Shown: positions 25,949 through 33,715 of the stretch, piece after piece | Layout: each line of letters starts with the position of its first letter | Position numbering within the stretch: position 1 is the stretch's first letter | Origin: Sphingobacterium bovisgrunnientis | Lineage (GTDB): Bacteria > Bacteroidota > Bacteroidia > Sphingobacteriales > Sphingobacteriaceae | DNA length: 64,000 nt | Reading direction: 5' to 3' | Assembly: GCF_009829085.1 (NCBI RefSeq) | Contig: NZ_WUQY01000001.1 | Span: 186,001 to 250,000, forward strand | Notes under the pieces: model-generated | Databases searched by the model: none | What the model saw: only the letters and a program-made list of their open reading frames with translations | What the model was told of the DNA's origin: nothing | Made by a program: the position numbers and the translations under genes

Positions 25949-27382
25949 TTGACAAAATACGACGCAATAATAGTAGGTTCTGGACCGAATGGTTTTGCCG
26001 CCGCAATTACATTGCAGCAGCAAGGTCTTTCTACGCTTATCATAGAAGGAGCGGATACCATTGGTGGGGGAATGCGGACGAAAGAATTAACCTTACCAGG
26101 ATTTAAGCATGACGTTTGTTCAGCTATACATCCTATGGCAATGGCGTCGTCTTTTATGCGTTCTATTCCATTAGCAGATTATGGATTGTCTTTCGAATAT
26201 GCAAAATATGAAGCTGCACATCCGTTAATTGGCGAAGAAGGTTCTGTGTTGAATCGTGATTTACACGAGACGATTAGGGAGTTGGGGGAGGACGGCGAAT
26301 ACTACAGAAGCTTGATAGAACCAGTCGTTAACAATTGGGAAAAACTGGCTAAAGATACGATGGGGCCATTGGGATTACCCAAATTCCCAATTAATCTTGC
26401 AACTTTTGGTTTACATGCGATACAACCTGCTTCATGGCTTGCTAAACATTTCAAAACAGAGAAGGCGAAAGCGCTATGGGCTGGAATGGCAGCGCATGGT
26501 ATTCAACCACTAGATAATTTCACTACTTCCGCTATTGGGTTGGTGCTTATGGGAGTTGGGCATCGCTATGGTTGGGCGATACCGACAGGAGGTTCTCAGT
26601 CTATTGCAAATGCTTTAGAAGCGTATTATTTATCCTTGGGTGGAAAAATTCAGACTGGATTTTGGCTAAAAAATAGATTTGATCTTCCAGAACATAAAGT
26701 GTTATTGTTGGATTTGACACCGAAGCAATTGTTAAATATTGAAGGTTTAGGTTTTACACCTTTCTATGCGAAGCAGTTGCAACGATACAAACAAGGAATG
26801 GGCGTGTTCAAAATCGATTGGGCGCTTTCTGAAGAAACTCCATTTACGGATTTGCGTGCTCGTCAAGCGGCAACAGTACATATTGGTGGTACATTCAATG
26901 ATATAGCATTGTCTGAAGAAGATGGACATCGAGGGAAAATAACGGATAAACCTTTCGTGCTTTTCACGCAACAAAGTCAATTTGATAAATCCCGAGCGCC
27001 AGCAGGTAAGCATACGGGCTGGGCATATTGCCACGTACCAAATGGTTCAACGGTTGATTATACCGATATTATAGAAAATCAAATAGAGCGTTTTGCGCCA
27101 GGATTTAAAGAAACTATTCTAGCAAGACATACATTTAGTCCGCAGCAAATGGAAGCGTACAATCCAAATTACATAGGTGGAGATATCAATGGCGGAATCA
27201 TGGATATTTCGCAGTTGTATACACGTCCGACCATTTCTTTGAATCCACATCGCACATCCAATAAGTCAGTTTACATCTGTTCATCTGCTACACCTCCTGG
27301 AGGAGGAGTACATGGAATGTGTGGATTTCATGCAGCTCGTATTGCCTTAAAAGATCATTTCAACATAAAAGTAAATTTATAA
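25949..27382 (+). CDS. FAD-dependent oxidoreductase (phytoene desaturase/CrtI-like)
   Basis: 477 residues from a TTG start; no ATG fits, and the nucleotide-binding motif begins within 10 residues (YDAIIVGSGPNGFAAAI), so TTG is very likely the true start. The FAD-binding Rossmann motif GSGPNG is followed by GGGMRTKELTLPGFKHDV, typical of CrtI-like amine-oxidase-superfamily flavoproteins. The C-terminal SSATPPGGGVHGMCGFHAAR is the second FAD contact. Substrate unknown; there are no carotenoid genes nearby. Its stop overlaps the next start (TAATG), which indicates translational coupling to the TIGR01777 gene. Confidence 0.88.
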   Translation: MTKYDAIIVGSGPNGFAAAITLQQQGLSTLIIEGADTIGGGMRTKELTLPGFKHDVCSAIHPMAMASSFMRSIPLADYGLSFEYAKYEAAHPLIGEEGSVLNRDLHETIRELGEDGEYYRSLIEPVVNNWEKLAKDTMGPLGLPKFPINLATFGLHAIQPASWLAKHFKTEKAKALWAGMAAHGIQPLDNFTTSAIGLVLMGVGHRYGWAIPTGGSQSIANALEAYYLSLGGKIQTGFWLKNRFDLPEHKVLLLDLTPKQLLNIEGLGFTPFYAKQLQRYKQGMGVFKIDWALSEETPFTDLRARQAATVHIGGTFNDIALSEEDGHRGKITDKPFVLFTQQSQFDKSRAPAGKHTGWAYCHVPNGSTVDYTDIIENQIERFAPGFKETILARHTFSPQQMEAYNPNYIGGDINGGIMDISQLYTRPTISLNPHRTSNKSVYICSSATPPGGGVHGMCGFHAARIALKDHFNIKVNL

Positions 27383-28302
27383 TGGTTTCGAAAAAGATTG
27401 TAATAGCTGGAGGGACGGGCAATATTGGGAAATTGTTGTCCAAAACATTTGCTGAGTCGGGATATGAAGTTATCATCTTAAGTAGACAAAGAATGAATTC
27501 AATGAACCCAAAAATCAAATATATTCTTTGGGATGGAGAAGCTATAGGATCTTGGGTTGATGAGCTCGAAGATGTAGATACTTTAATCAATCTAAGTGGG
27601 AAATCTATTCAATGTCGCTTTACAGAGGAAAATAAAAAAGAGTTATTTCATTCTCGTTTAAAACCTACTCAAATTTTGGGTGAAGCAATAGAAAAATTAA
27701 ATTTACCACCTCGATTATGGATTAATTTTTCTGGCATATCTGTTTTTGAAGGAGTAGTAGGATATCATGACGAAGAGTCAAAAGATTATGGCAATACTTT
27801 CTTAGCTAAGCTAACCGAACAATGGGAACAAACCTTTGTCCAGTCTAATACACCTAAAACACATAAAGTCATTCTTAGGTTAAGCCCAGTATTATCCAAA
27901 AAGTTTGGCATGTATAAGGAGTTATATCCTTTAGCAAAATTCGGCTTAGGAGGACAAGTGGCAGATGGTGAACAATATGTTTCTTGGATACATGAATTGG
28001 ATTTAATTCGAATGGTGGTGTGGATTATCGATCGCGAGTCACCATCGACACTATATCACGCATGTGTACCTGAACCAATATCAAATAAAGAATTTATGAA
28101 AAATCTACGAAGGTCAGTGGGAATGCCAATCGGAATGCCATTGCCAACACTTTTTGCAAAAATGGGCGCATATTTCAAAGGAGTGGAAAGCGATATGCTT
28201 CTACTCACAAATTCTGTATATGCTACTCAACCTTCAAAAGAAGGTTTTAACTATAATTATTCAACTACATCAGTTGCTTTTGAACATCTAACTAAAAAAT
28301 AA
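27382..28302 (+). CDS. TIGR01777 family SDR-type oxidoreductase/epimerase-like protein
   Basis: 306 residues. NAD(P)-binding Rossmann start IVIAGGTGNIGKLLSKTF (Gly motif GGTGNIG). The middle shows the family pattern LINLSGKSIQCRFTEENKKE and WINFSGISVFEG. The C-terminal DUF1731 region is visible around PISNKEFMKNLRRSVGMP. The family (E. coli YfcH, human SDR39U1) has no firmly assigned reaction. An earlier in-frame start at 27319 would overlap the flavoprotein by 63 bases; the ATG at 27382, sharing one base with the flavoprotein stop, is preferred. Confidence 0.92.
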   Translation: MVSKKIVIAGGTGNIGKLLSKTFAESGYEVIILSRQRMNSMNPKIKYILWDGEAIGSWVDELEDVDTLINLSGKSIQCRFTEENKKELFHSRLKPTQILGEAIEKLNLPPRLWINFSGISVFEGVVGYHDEESKDYGNTFLAKLTEQWEQTFVQSNTPKTHKVILRLSPVLSKKFGMYKELYPLAKFGLGGQVADGEQYVSWIHELDLIRMVVWIIDRESPSTLYHACVPEPISNKEFMKNLRRSVGMPIGMPLPTLFAKMGAYFKGVESDMLLLTNSVYATQPSKEGFNYNYSTTSVAFEHLTKK

Positions 28303-28317
28303 CATTACAACTAAATT

Positions 28318-29571
28318 ATGTCTACAAAAAGAATAGCATTCACCGAAGATTGGGTAGTGGTGATTTTGGGATTGGGATTAGTTCTTTTAGCTTTATTAGG
28401 TCTTATTATTCCTAAACCAAGTTTTAGCTGGGAATCTACTTCGGAATTAACAGATAAAGTTCTTTCAATTTCTAATCTCAGTAAAATTGGAAGTCAATTT
28501 ATTACCATTTATATTACGGCTATTGTAGGAGCTTTATTATTGAATAAATCCATAAAATCTTTACTTATCGTATTTCCTTCTGTTTTTATTCTGACCATTA
28601 TTGCTTTAATTCTGGCTGGGAATTCCACTGTCAAAGAGTATAATTTGGAAGCCGTGATTTTTGCATTAGGTATTGGATTGCTTATCAGCAATATATTTAC
28701 CTTGCCAGAATGGTTCAAAAATGCATTAAGTACGGAATTGTATGTTAAAATAGGTCTAGTTCTTTTGGGGACGACTGTAATTTTTGGTGATATATTAAAA
28801 GCAGGTTCTTTAGGATTGATACAAGCTTTGGTAGTAGTTATTTCGGTATGGTATTTTGCATTTTGGCTGTGCAAAAAGCTCAAAATAGATAAAGAAATGT
28901 CGCTGATGTTAGCCAGTGCAGTTTCAATTTGTGGTGTTTCTGCAGCTATCGCTACTTCGGGAGCGATCAAAGGTGACAGCAAAAAATTGTCCTATGTAAT
29001 TTCGTTGGTGTTGATTACGGCTATACCGATGATGATTTTTATGCCGTACATGGCAGAATGGATGGGCTTATCGCAAGAAGTTACAGGAGCTTGGTTGGGC
29101 GGTTCTATCGATACAACAGGTGCCGTGGTGGCATCAGGTTCTTTGGTCGGTGAAGAAGCATTAAAGATCAGTACAATTGTGAAATTTTCCCAAAATGTAT
29201 TGCTTGGAATTGCCGCTTTTGCGATTAGTATCTACTGGACTTATTCCAAATCCGTGGATGATGAAACGAAAAAGGAAAAACCAACGTTGAAAATCATCTG
29301 GGAGCGCTTCCCAAAATTCGTAATCGGTTTTGTGTTTGCTTCGTTACTTTTCTCGTTCGTTATCTCTCCAGAGACCAATGCTTTAGTCAAAGAAAGTCTA
29401 AAAAGCTTACAAAGCCTTTGGTTTGTGTTAGCTTTTACTTCTATTGGATTAGAAACCAATTTCAAAGATCTTTTTCAACACAGTAATAAAAAGCCTTTAT
29501 ACGCATTTTTGATTGCACAGACATTTAATATTATCGTGACATTGGTGATTGCGATGGTTTTATTTAGATAA
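28318..29571 (+). CDS. YeiH/UPF0324 family putative sulfate (sulfur anion) exporter
   Basis: 417 residues, about 10-12 membrane helices. Family hallmarks are MLASAVSICGVSAAIATSGA, followed by a repeat-like second half with LGGSIDTTGAVVASGSLVGE and IVKFSQNVLLG. Members are annotated as putative sulfate exporters, and in E. coli yeiH lies beside a LysR regulator; the transported anion is not proven. It is 15 bases after the TIGR01777 gene and is probably co-transcribed with it and the flavoprotein. A second sulfur-type exporter within 3 kb of the TauE/SafE gene suggests a sulfur theme. Confidence 0.9.
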   Translation: MSTKRIAFTEDWVVVILGLGLVLLALLGLIIPKPSFSWESTSELTDKVLSISNLSKIGSQFITIYITAIVGALLLNKSIKSLLIVFPSVFILTIIALILAGNSTVKEYNLEAVIFALGIGLLISNIFTLPEWFKNALSTELYVKIGLVLLGTTVIFGDILKAGSLGLIQALVVVISVWYFAFWLCKKLKIDKEMSLMLASAVSICGVSAAIATSGAIKGDSKKLSYVISLVLITAIPMMIFMPYMAEWMGLSQEVTGAWLGGSIDTTGAVVASGSLVGEEALKISTIVKFSQNVLLGIAAFAISIYWTYSKSVDDETKKEKPTLKIIWERFPKFVIGFVFASLLFSFVISPETNALVKESLKSLQSLWFVLAFTSIGLETNFKDLFQHSNKKPLYAFLIAQTFNIIVTLVIAMVLFR

Positions 29572-29619
29572 TTTTATGGAAAATCGTATCTTAAAACATC
29601 ATTATAGCAAATAAAGTGC

Positions 29620-30168
29620 ATGACCGAAAAGGAGCTTCTATTACAATATAAGACGACAGGCAGTCTCGATGTATTGGGCAAATTGTATGCTCCGTATATG
29701 TCATTGTTGTATGGTGTATGCTTCAAGTATTTGCAAGATACGGAGCAAAGCCAAGATGCGGTGATGCAGATTTTTGAAGAGTTGATTCCAAAATTACGTA
29801 CACATGAGGTGGATAATTTCAAAAGCTGGTTGCACGTTTATACCAAAAATTATTGCTTGATGCAATTGCGTAAAGATAAGCGTAGACCACAAGTTGATAT
29901 TGAAGAGAATCTTTGGGAAAGTGAACAAAAATTAAGTGATGTTGCCGAGGATAAGTGGGAAGAAAAGGATTTTGAAAAACTCGAAGGTTGTCTGCAAACG
30001 TTGAACGTTGAGCAAGAGCAATGTGTGCGCTTATTTTATTTGGAACAAAAATGTTATAAAGATATCGCGGAGGAAACGGGCTTGGACTTGAATAAAGTCA
30101 AAAGTGCCATTCAAAACGGAAAGCGAAATCTCAAAATTTGTATAGAGAATAAGAAAAATGGAAAATAA
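29620..30168 (+). CDS. ECF-type RNA polymerase sigma factor
   Basis: 182 residues. Sigma-70 region 2 is visible at about residues 22-90 (YGVCFKYLQDTEQSQDAVMQIFEEL, shown here only as a landmark near 33-57; FKSWLHVYTKNYCLMQLRK) and region 4 at about 115-175 (LNVEQEQCVRLFYLEQ, then KDIAEETGLDLNKVKSAIQNGKRNL split by one residue type). It overlaps the next gene by 11 bases, the usual sigma/anti-sigma arrangement. Target promoters are not identifiable here, but the small barrel gene at 30901 is a candidate member of its regulon. Confidence 0.93.
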   Translation: MTEKELLLQYKTTGSLDVLGKLYAPYMSLLYGVCFKYLQDTEQSQDAVMQIFEELIPKLRTHEVDNFKSWLHVYTKNYCLMQLRKDKRRPQVDIEENLWESEQKLSDVAEDKWEEKDFEKLEGCLQTLNVEQEQCVRLFYLEQKCYKDIAEETGLDLNKVKSAIQNGKRNLKICIENKKNGK

Positions 30169-30820
30169 TTACCAACTATCGCGAATTCATAATTATGTAC
30201 ATGGTTTGATGAGCCGTGATGAAATGCATGCGTTAGAGCGAGAAGCATTGGATGACCCATTTTTGCAAGACGCAATTGATGGTTATCGATTGCAAAATGG
30301 AGTGGATGCAAAGCAACTAAGCATATTGCAACAGCGATTAGCGACACGTGTGCAAGAGCAAGCAAACGATAAAAATAGAAGATTCTATAGCTGGCAACGC
30401 TTGGCTGTCGGAATGGCTGCAGGTGTGATGTTTATGGTGGTGTGTACGTTGTTATTAATGAAATATTTTCCGCAAAACAGGAATGCGACACTGACAGAAG
30501 TGGAGATAATGCCGGTAAAGGAATATAATGTTAAAATATATCCTTCTGAACAAAATAATGGATTTCCTATGAATGGTTGGGATGATATTGAAAAAAAGAT
30601 TGCTAAGTCAATTGAAGGTTTAAATATTAGTGATGGTACCGAAATAGTTTATCTTGAATTTGATAAAGGGGGAAAGGTTATTGGAGGAGGATCGGAGCAT
30701 CGTACTTATTCCTCAGATGATTTGAATGATAGTTTAATTTACAAAATTTTTGAAAATGTTAAGTGGAAAGGCGTAAGTTCAAGTTTTACACTTGAGATTA
30801 ATAAGTTACGCGTAGATTAG
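30158..30820 (+). CDS. probable anti-sigma factor with TonB-C-like periplasmic domain
   Basis: 220 residues. The cytoplasmic N-terminus (about 1-80) is helical with an acidic/basic pattern (YVHGLMSRDEMHALEREALD), then one membrane helix at about 88-108 (LAVGMAAGVMFMVVCTLLLM), then a periplasmic C-terminal domain. The latter has a pattern like the TonB C-terminal domain: WDDIEKKIAKSI, a strand pair VYLEFDKGGKVIGGG, and KIFENVKWKGV. The 11-base overlap with the ECF sigma gene makes an anti-sigma role likely. The TonB-C-like assignment rests on pattern only. Confidence 0.78.
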   Translation: MENNYQLSRIHNYVHGLMSRDEMHALEREALDDPFLQDAIDGYRLQNGVDAKQLSILQQRLATRVQEQANDKNRRFYSWQRLAVGMAAGVMFMVVCTLLLMKYFPQNRNATLTEVEIMPVKEYNVKIYPSEQNNGFPMNGWDDIEKKIAKSIEGLNISDGTEIVYLEFDKGGKVIGGGSEHRTYSSDDLNDSLIYKIFENVKWKGVSSSFTLEINKLRVD

Positions 30821-30900
30821 TTTTTGGCAAAGTATTTCTTTTTGATAATTATTTTTCTGTTTTATTTTAATAAATAAACAATCGTTGTTAAACTTAAAAT

Positions 30901-31392
30901 GTGATTAGAAAACTTTTATTATTAGCATTTGGATTATCTATATCTCTACTAACTTTTTCACAAGAACAAAAACATAGATTATCGCTTATATCTGACTTGG
31001 ATGCTGAGATTGTCACTGAATCAACTAGACCCGTTACAATTGGAATTCAATATCAATATTCTCTAAGAGATAAACAAAATCTGTCTGGATATTTTGCTGT
31101 TCGCAATAATATTTCTTATGTAGGTGCAGATTATGTTTATGATTTTTCTATTATTGAAGATAAACTTGAGTTTAATCTTGGAGGAGGACTTGGTCGTTAT
31201 AGATATAAAGAGGATTTAATAGGATTATCAGTAGATTATAAACTATGGTATTTAGCAGGTACGGTTGGATTTACTTATAATTTCTCTTTAAAGCCAATAT
31301 CTATATTTGCAGCATATAAACCAAAAGTAGATTTCAATTTTGATCCAGCAGGACCTACTGATATGTTTTTGGGAGTAGGTTATAGATTTTAA
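30901..31392 (+). CDS. small outer-membrane-barrel-like secreted protein
   Basis: 163 residues starting at GTG; an ATG overlapping it by one base (30899) is followed directly by a stop, so GTG is the only sensible start. Signal peptide MIRKLLLLAFGLSISLLTFS, then alternating polar/hydrophobic beta-strands with aromatic girdles and a Gly-rich turn LGGGLGRYRY, ending FLGVGYRF. The final Phe is typical of an outer-membrane barrel of about 8 strands. No family name is certain. It is 80 bases downstream of the anti-sigma gene. Confidence 0.7.
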   Translation: MIRKLLLLAFGLSISLLTFSQEQKHRLSLISDLDAEIVTESTRPVTIGIQYQYSLRDKQNLSGYFAVRNNISYVGADYVYDFSIIEDKLEFNLGGGLGRYRYKEDLIGLSVDYKLWYLAGTVGFTYNFSLKPISIFAAYKPKVDFNFDPAGPTDMFLGVGYRF

Positions 31393-31433
31393 CAACAAAG
31401 TCATTTCGTTGGTTGCGAAATGACTTTGTTGTT
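31391..31433. terminator. convergent bidirectional terminator
   Basis: Perfect 18-bp arms (31391-31408 and 31416-31433) around a 7-base loop, between the barrel gene and the convergent GH92 gene. Confidence 0.85.
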
Positions 31434-31443
31434 TATATATCTT

Positions 31444-33492
31444 TTATTCATCCAAAGAAGAAACATACATACTTCCCACACCAAATGTAGTAGGCTTACC
31501 TGTAGCTTCAATTTCTAATACAGCATCTTGAGAAATTTCATCATGTGTAACCCAAAGTCTATTTAACGGCTTATTATTAAGCTTTATAGATTTTATATAG
31601 CGGTTTTTATCACTAAAATTTTTAACAAGAATCTGCAGCTTATTGTTGCCATTGTTAATTGTTATTTCTGGGAAGAAAGGAACATTGACATAATAAATTG
31701 GCTCACCAATTAGAGGTTGATGAATTCCAATTGCTGATAAAACAAACCATCCTGACATAGCACCCGCGTCATCATCCATCGTGCGAATAAATGCTTTCGG
31801 TTCATTCTTATAGATTCGATCGATAAATGGATCAATACCTCGACTATTGTCATTGAAGTAATATTGTATAACTGTATCTAATGCAAGCTCGTGTACTAAA
31901 GATTGATAACGCCAAGGTTTATTAGAAGCATAATACAATGTTGGTGATTGAATGTCGGGTTCATTGGCTCTATTGAAATAATGATTGTCAAAGAAATCAT
32001 CCAATTGGGCTGTCAAATTAGCTTTTCCACCCATTAATTCAGTCAAACCTTGGGTATCAAAAGGGACATTCCATCGGTATTGGCGAATCGTTCCTTGGTA
32101 CATTTTACGTGCGGACATACGATCGACATCATTTTTGGTCAAATCTTTAAATTCTTTGAGCCAATGCGATTTATAGGATTTTGCGCGATTAATGAACTGT
32201 TCTTTTTGTGAAGGAATCAACTTACTCATCGCCCACATATCGTATGTGGCTTCCAAGAATTTGTCTGGTTTTGTAAAATCGAAAGTTGCAGTATCTTGAA
32301 TTAGTTTATCCTTAATTTCGTCAATAGGAACAGAAAAATTCTTGTTCCTTGCATCCAATAAGACTACAGCTGCATGTTCAGTTCGGACAGAGTTCGCGGG
32401 CTCGTTTGGACCAGCAAAATCATATTTACCGTATTTATAAAGATTGGTAATTGAATATACAATATCTTGAAAACGATTGGGATTTAGCAGCGCTAAAAGG
32501 GGAAGTTGTGTCTTGTAATTGTCCCAAATAGCCCAACCATGGTACCTCGGGGAAGTAGCTTTATATCTGTTTCCATCCGTTGCTTTGAACTCGTAATCGG
32601 ATTCTGAAATCTGGTATGGAGACTGCATCGTGCGGTACAGCAGTGAGTAAAAAAGTTTTTTACGTTCTTCGTTATTTCCTTCAACTAGTATTGCTGATAA
32701 CTCTTTTTCCCAATTATCTTCAGAAAGTCTTTTTGTATGATTAAAATCATTTGACCTATTTGCATTCAAGGTGGCTACTGCGTGTGCTTCACTAATAGCA
32801 GAAAAACTAATCTTGATTTCTTGCTTTTGTTTGTCAGCAGGAATGCGAACGTCTACTTTTTGTTGTTCTATTTGTCTAAGTGTTGCGCCTTCTATTTCAA
32901 CGGCATAATAAATTGTATAAATACCGATATTGCAAGTCGTCTTTGCGCGGATTGTACCTTTGATTAACTGATTGCTAATTTGCATTTTATTATCTACGAG
33001 CGCATCGTTTAATGCGTATCCTAAATCAATAAGAAAACCTTTGTTTCCTTTAGGAAGTGTATATTGATGAATCCCATAATTATGATGAACAGCAAAATTG
33101 GCTTGAATGCCTTCTTGTAAGTTTATTTCATAAAATCCTGGTCCTGCTTTTTCAGAAATCTTGGTAAACATAGTGTTACTGAAGTTTTCACCTAAATAGG
33201 GTTTTATCATAATTAAACCGCCGCTACCTTTACATCCCGTTCCTTCCATTCTATTATGTGTGAAGCCAATGATTTTCTTGGCTAAAAATTCATAACCTGT
33301 GTGTAGCTGAGGATACGTATGTGGCAATATACTCATTTGGTGAAATGGTGAAGATGCACCTGGAGACATTTGACCATGATCACCTGAGCTACCTAAAAAT
33401 ACATTAACCTTTTCTACTATTTTCTGCGCATGAATTATTTCTTTTTTTATCAATAAACACAATATAAGGACTAGATAGAATGCTTTTTTCAT
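31444..33492 (-). CDS. GH92 family alpha-mannosidase-like glycoside hydrolase
   Basis: 682 residues, slightly shorter than typical (about 720-760). Signal peptide MKKAFYLVLILCLLIKKEIIHA. GH92 pattern: VFLGSSGDHGQMSPGASSPF at the N-terminus, GYEFLAKKIIGFTHNRMEGTG, WAIWDNYKTQLPLL, and near the C-terminus NEPDI and DDDAGAMSGWFVLSAIGI. In characterised GH92 enzymes the catalytic Glu lies in a GNEPxH motif and the Asp pair in GNDDxGxxS; here both motifs are present but altered (NEPDI, MDDDAGAMS). It may cleave alpha-mannosides or another alpha-linked sugar. Divergent from the SusC/SusD genes; probably one polysaccharide-utilisation locus. Confidence 0.9.
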   Translation of the reverse strand: MKKAFYLVLILCLLIKKEIIHAQKIVEKVNVFLGSSGDHGQMSPGASSPFHQMSILPHTYPQLHTGYEFLAKKIIGFTHNRMEGTGCKGSGGLIMIKPYLGENFSNTMFTKISEKAGPGFYEINLQEGIQANFAVHHNYGIHQYTLPKGNKGFLIDLGYALNDALVDNKMQISNQLIKGTIRAKTTCNIGIYTIYYAVEIEGATLRQIEQQKVDVRIPADKQKQEIKISFSAISEAHAVATLNANRSNDFNHTKRLSEDNWEKELSAILVEGNNEERKKLFYSLLYRTMQSPYQISESDYEFKATDGNRYKATSPRYHGWAIWDNYKTQLPLLALLNPNRFQDIVYSITNLYKYGKYDFAGPNEPANSVRTEHAAVVLLDARNKNFSVPIDEIKDKLIQDTATFDFTKPDKFLEATYDMWAMSKLIPSQKEQFINRAKSYKSHWLKEFKDLTKNDVDRMSARKMYQGTIRQYRWNVPFDTQGLTELMGGKANLTAQLDDFFDNHYFNRANEPDIQSPTLYYASNKPWRYQSLVHELALDTVIQYYFNDNSRGIDPFIDRIYKNEPKAFIRTMDDDAGAMSGWFVLSAIGIHQPLIGEPIYYVNVPFFPEITINNGNNKLQILVKNFSDKNRYIKSIKLNNKPLNRLWVTHDEISQDAVLEIEATGKPTTFGVGSMYVSSLDE

Positions 33493-33715
33493 AAATAATA
33501 ATGGTTTTTATAGGTTTAAAAGTAAATATAAGCAAAGTATTTATTAAGGTTTATAACGTATTCAGTTGTTATTTAACGAAGGCTTAACGTGAATTTTATA
33601 TAAATCACTTTTCAGTGCAATTCTGACGTTGTAATTCTTGTTTTCTTAACATTAAACACGTATTAAGCTAACACGGTTGGGCTAGTTTTGCGACTAAACA
33701 ATTGTATCATACACT
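33493..33715. promoter_or_regulatory. divergent intergenic region between GH92 and susC-like genes
   Basis: Holds the promoters of both directions. Rightward: TAGTTTTG at 33683-33690, 25 bases before the SusC ATG, fits TAnnTTTG. Leftward: only a near-match (TACTTTG with one base fewer) around 33525-33532. No obvious regulator gene, hybrid two-component system or anti-sigma gene adjoins the locus. Confidence 0.45.
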
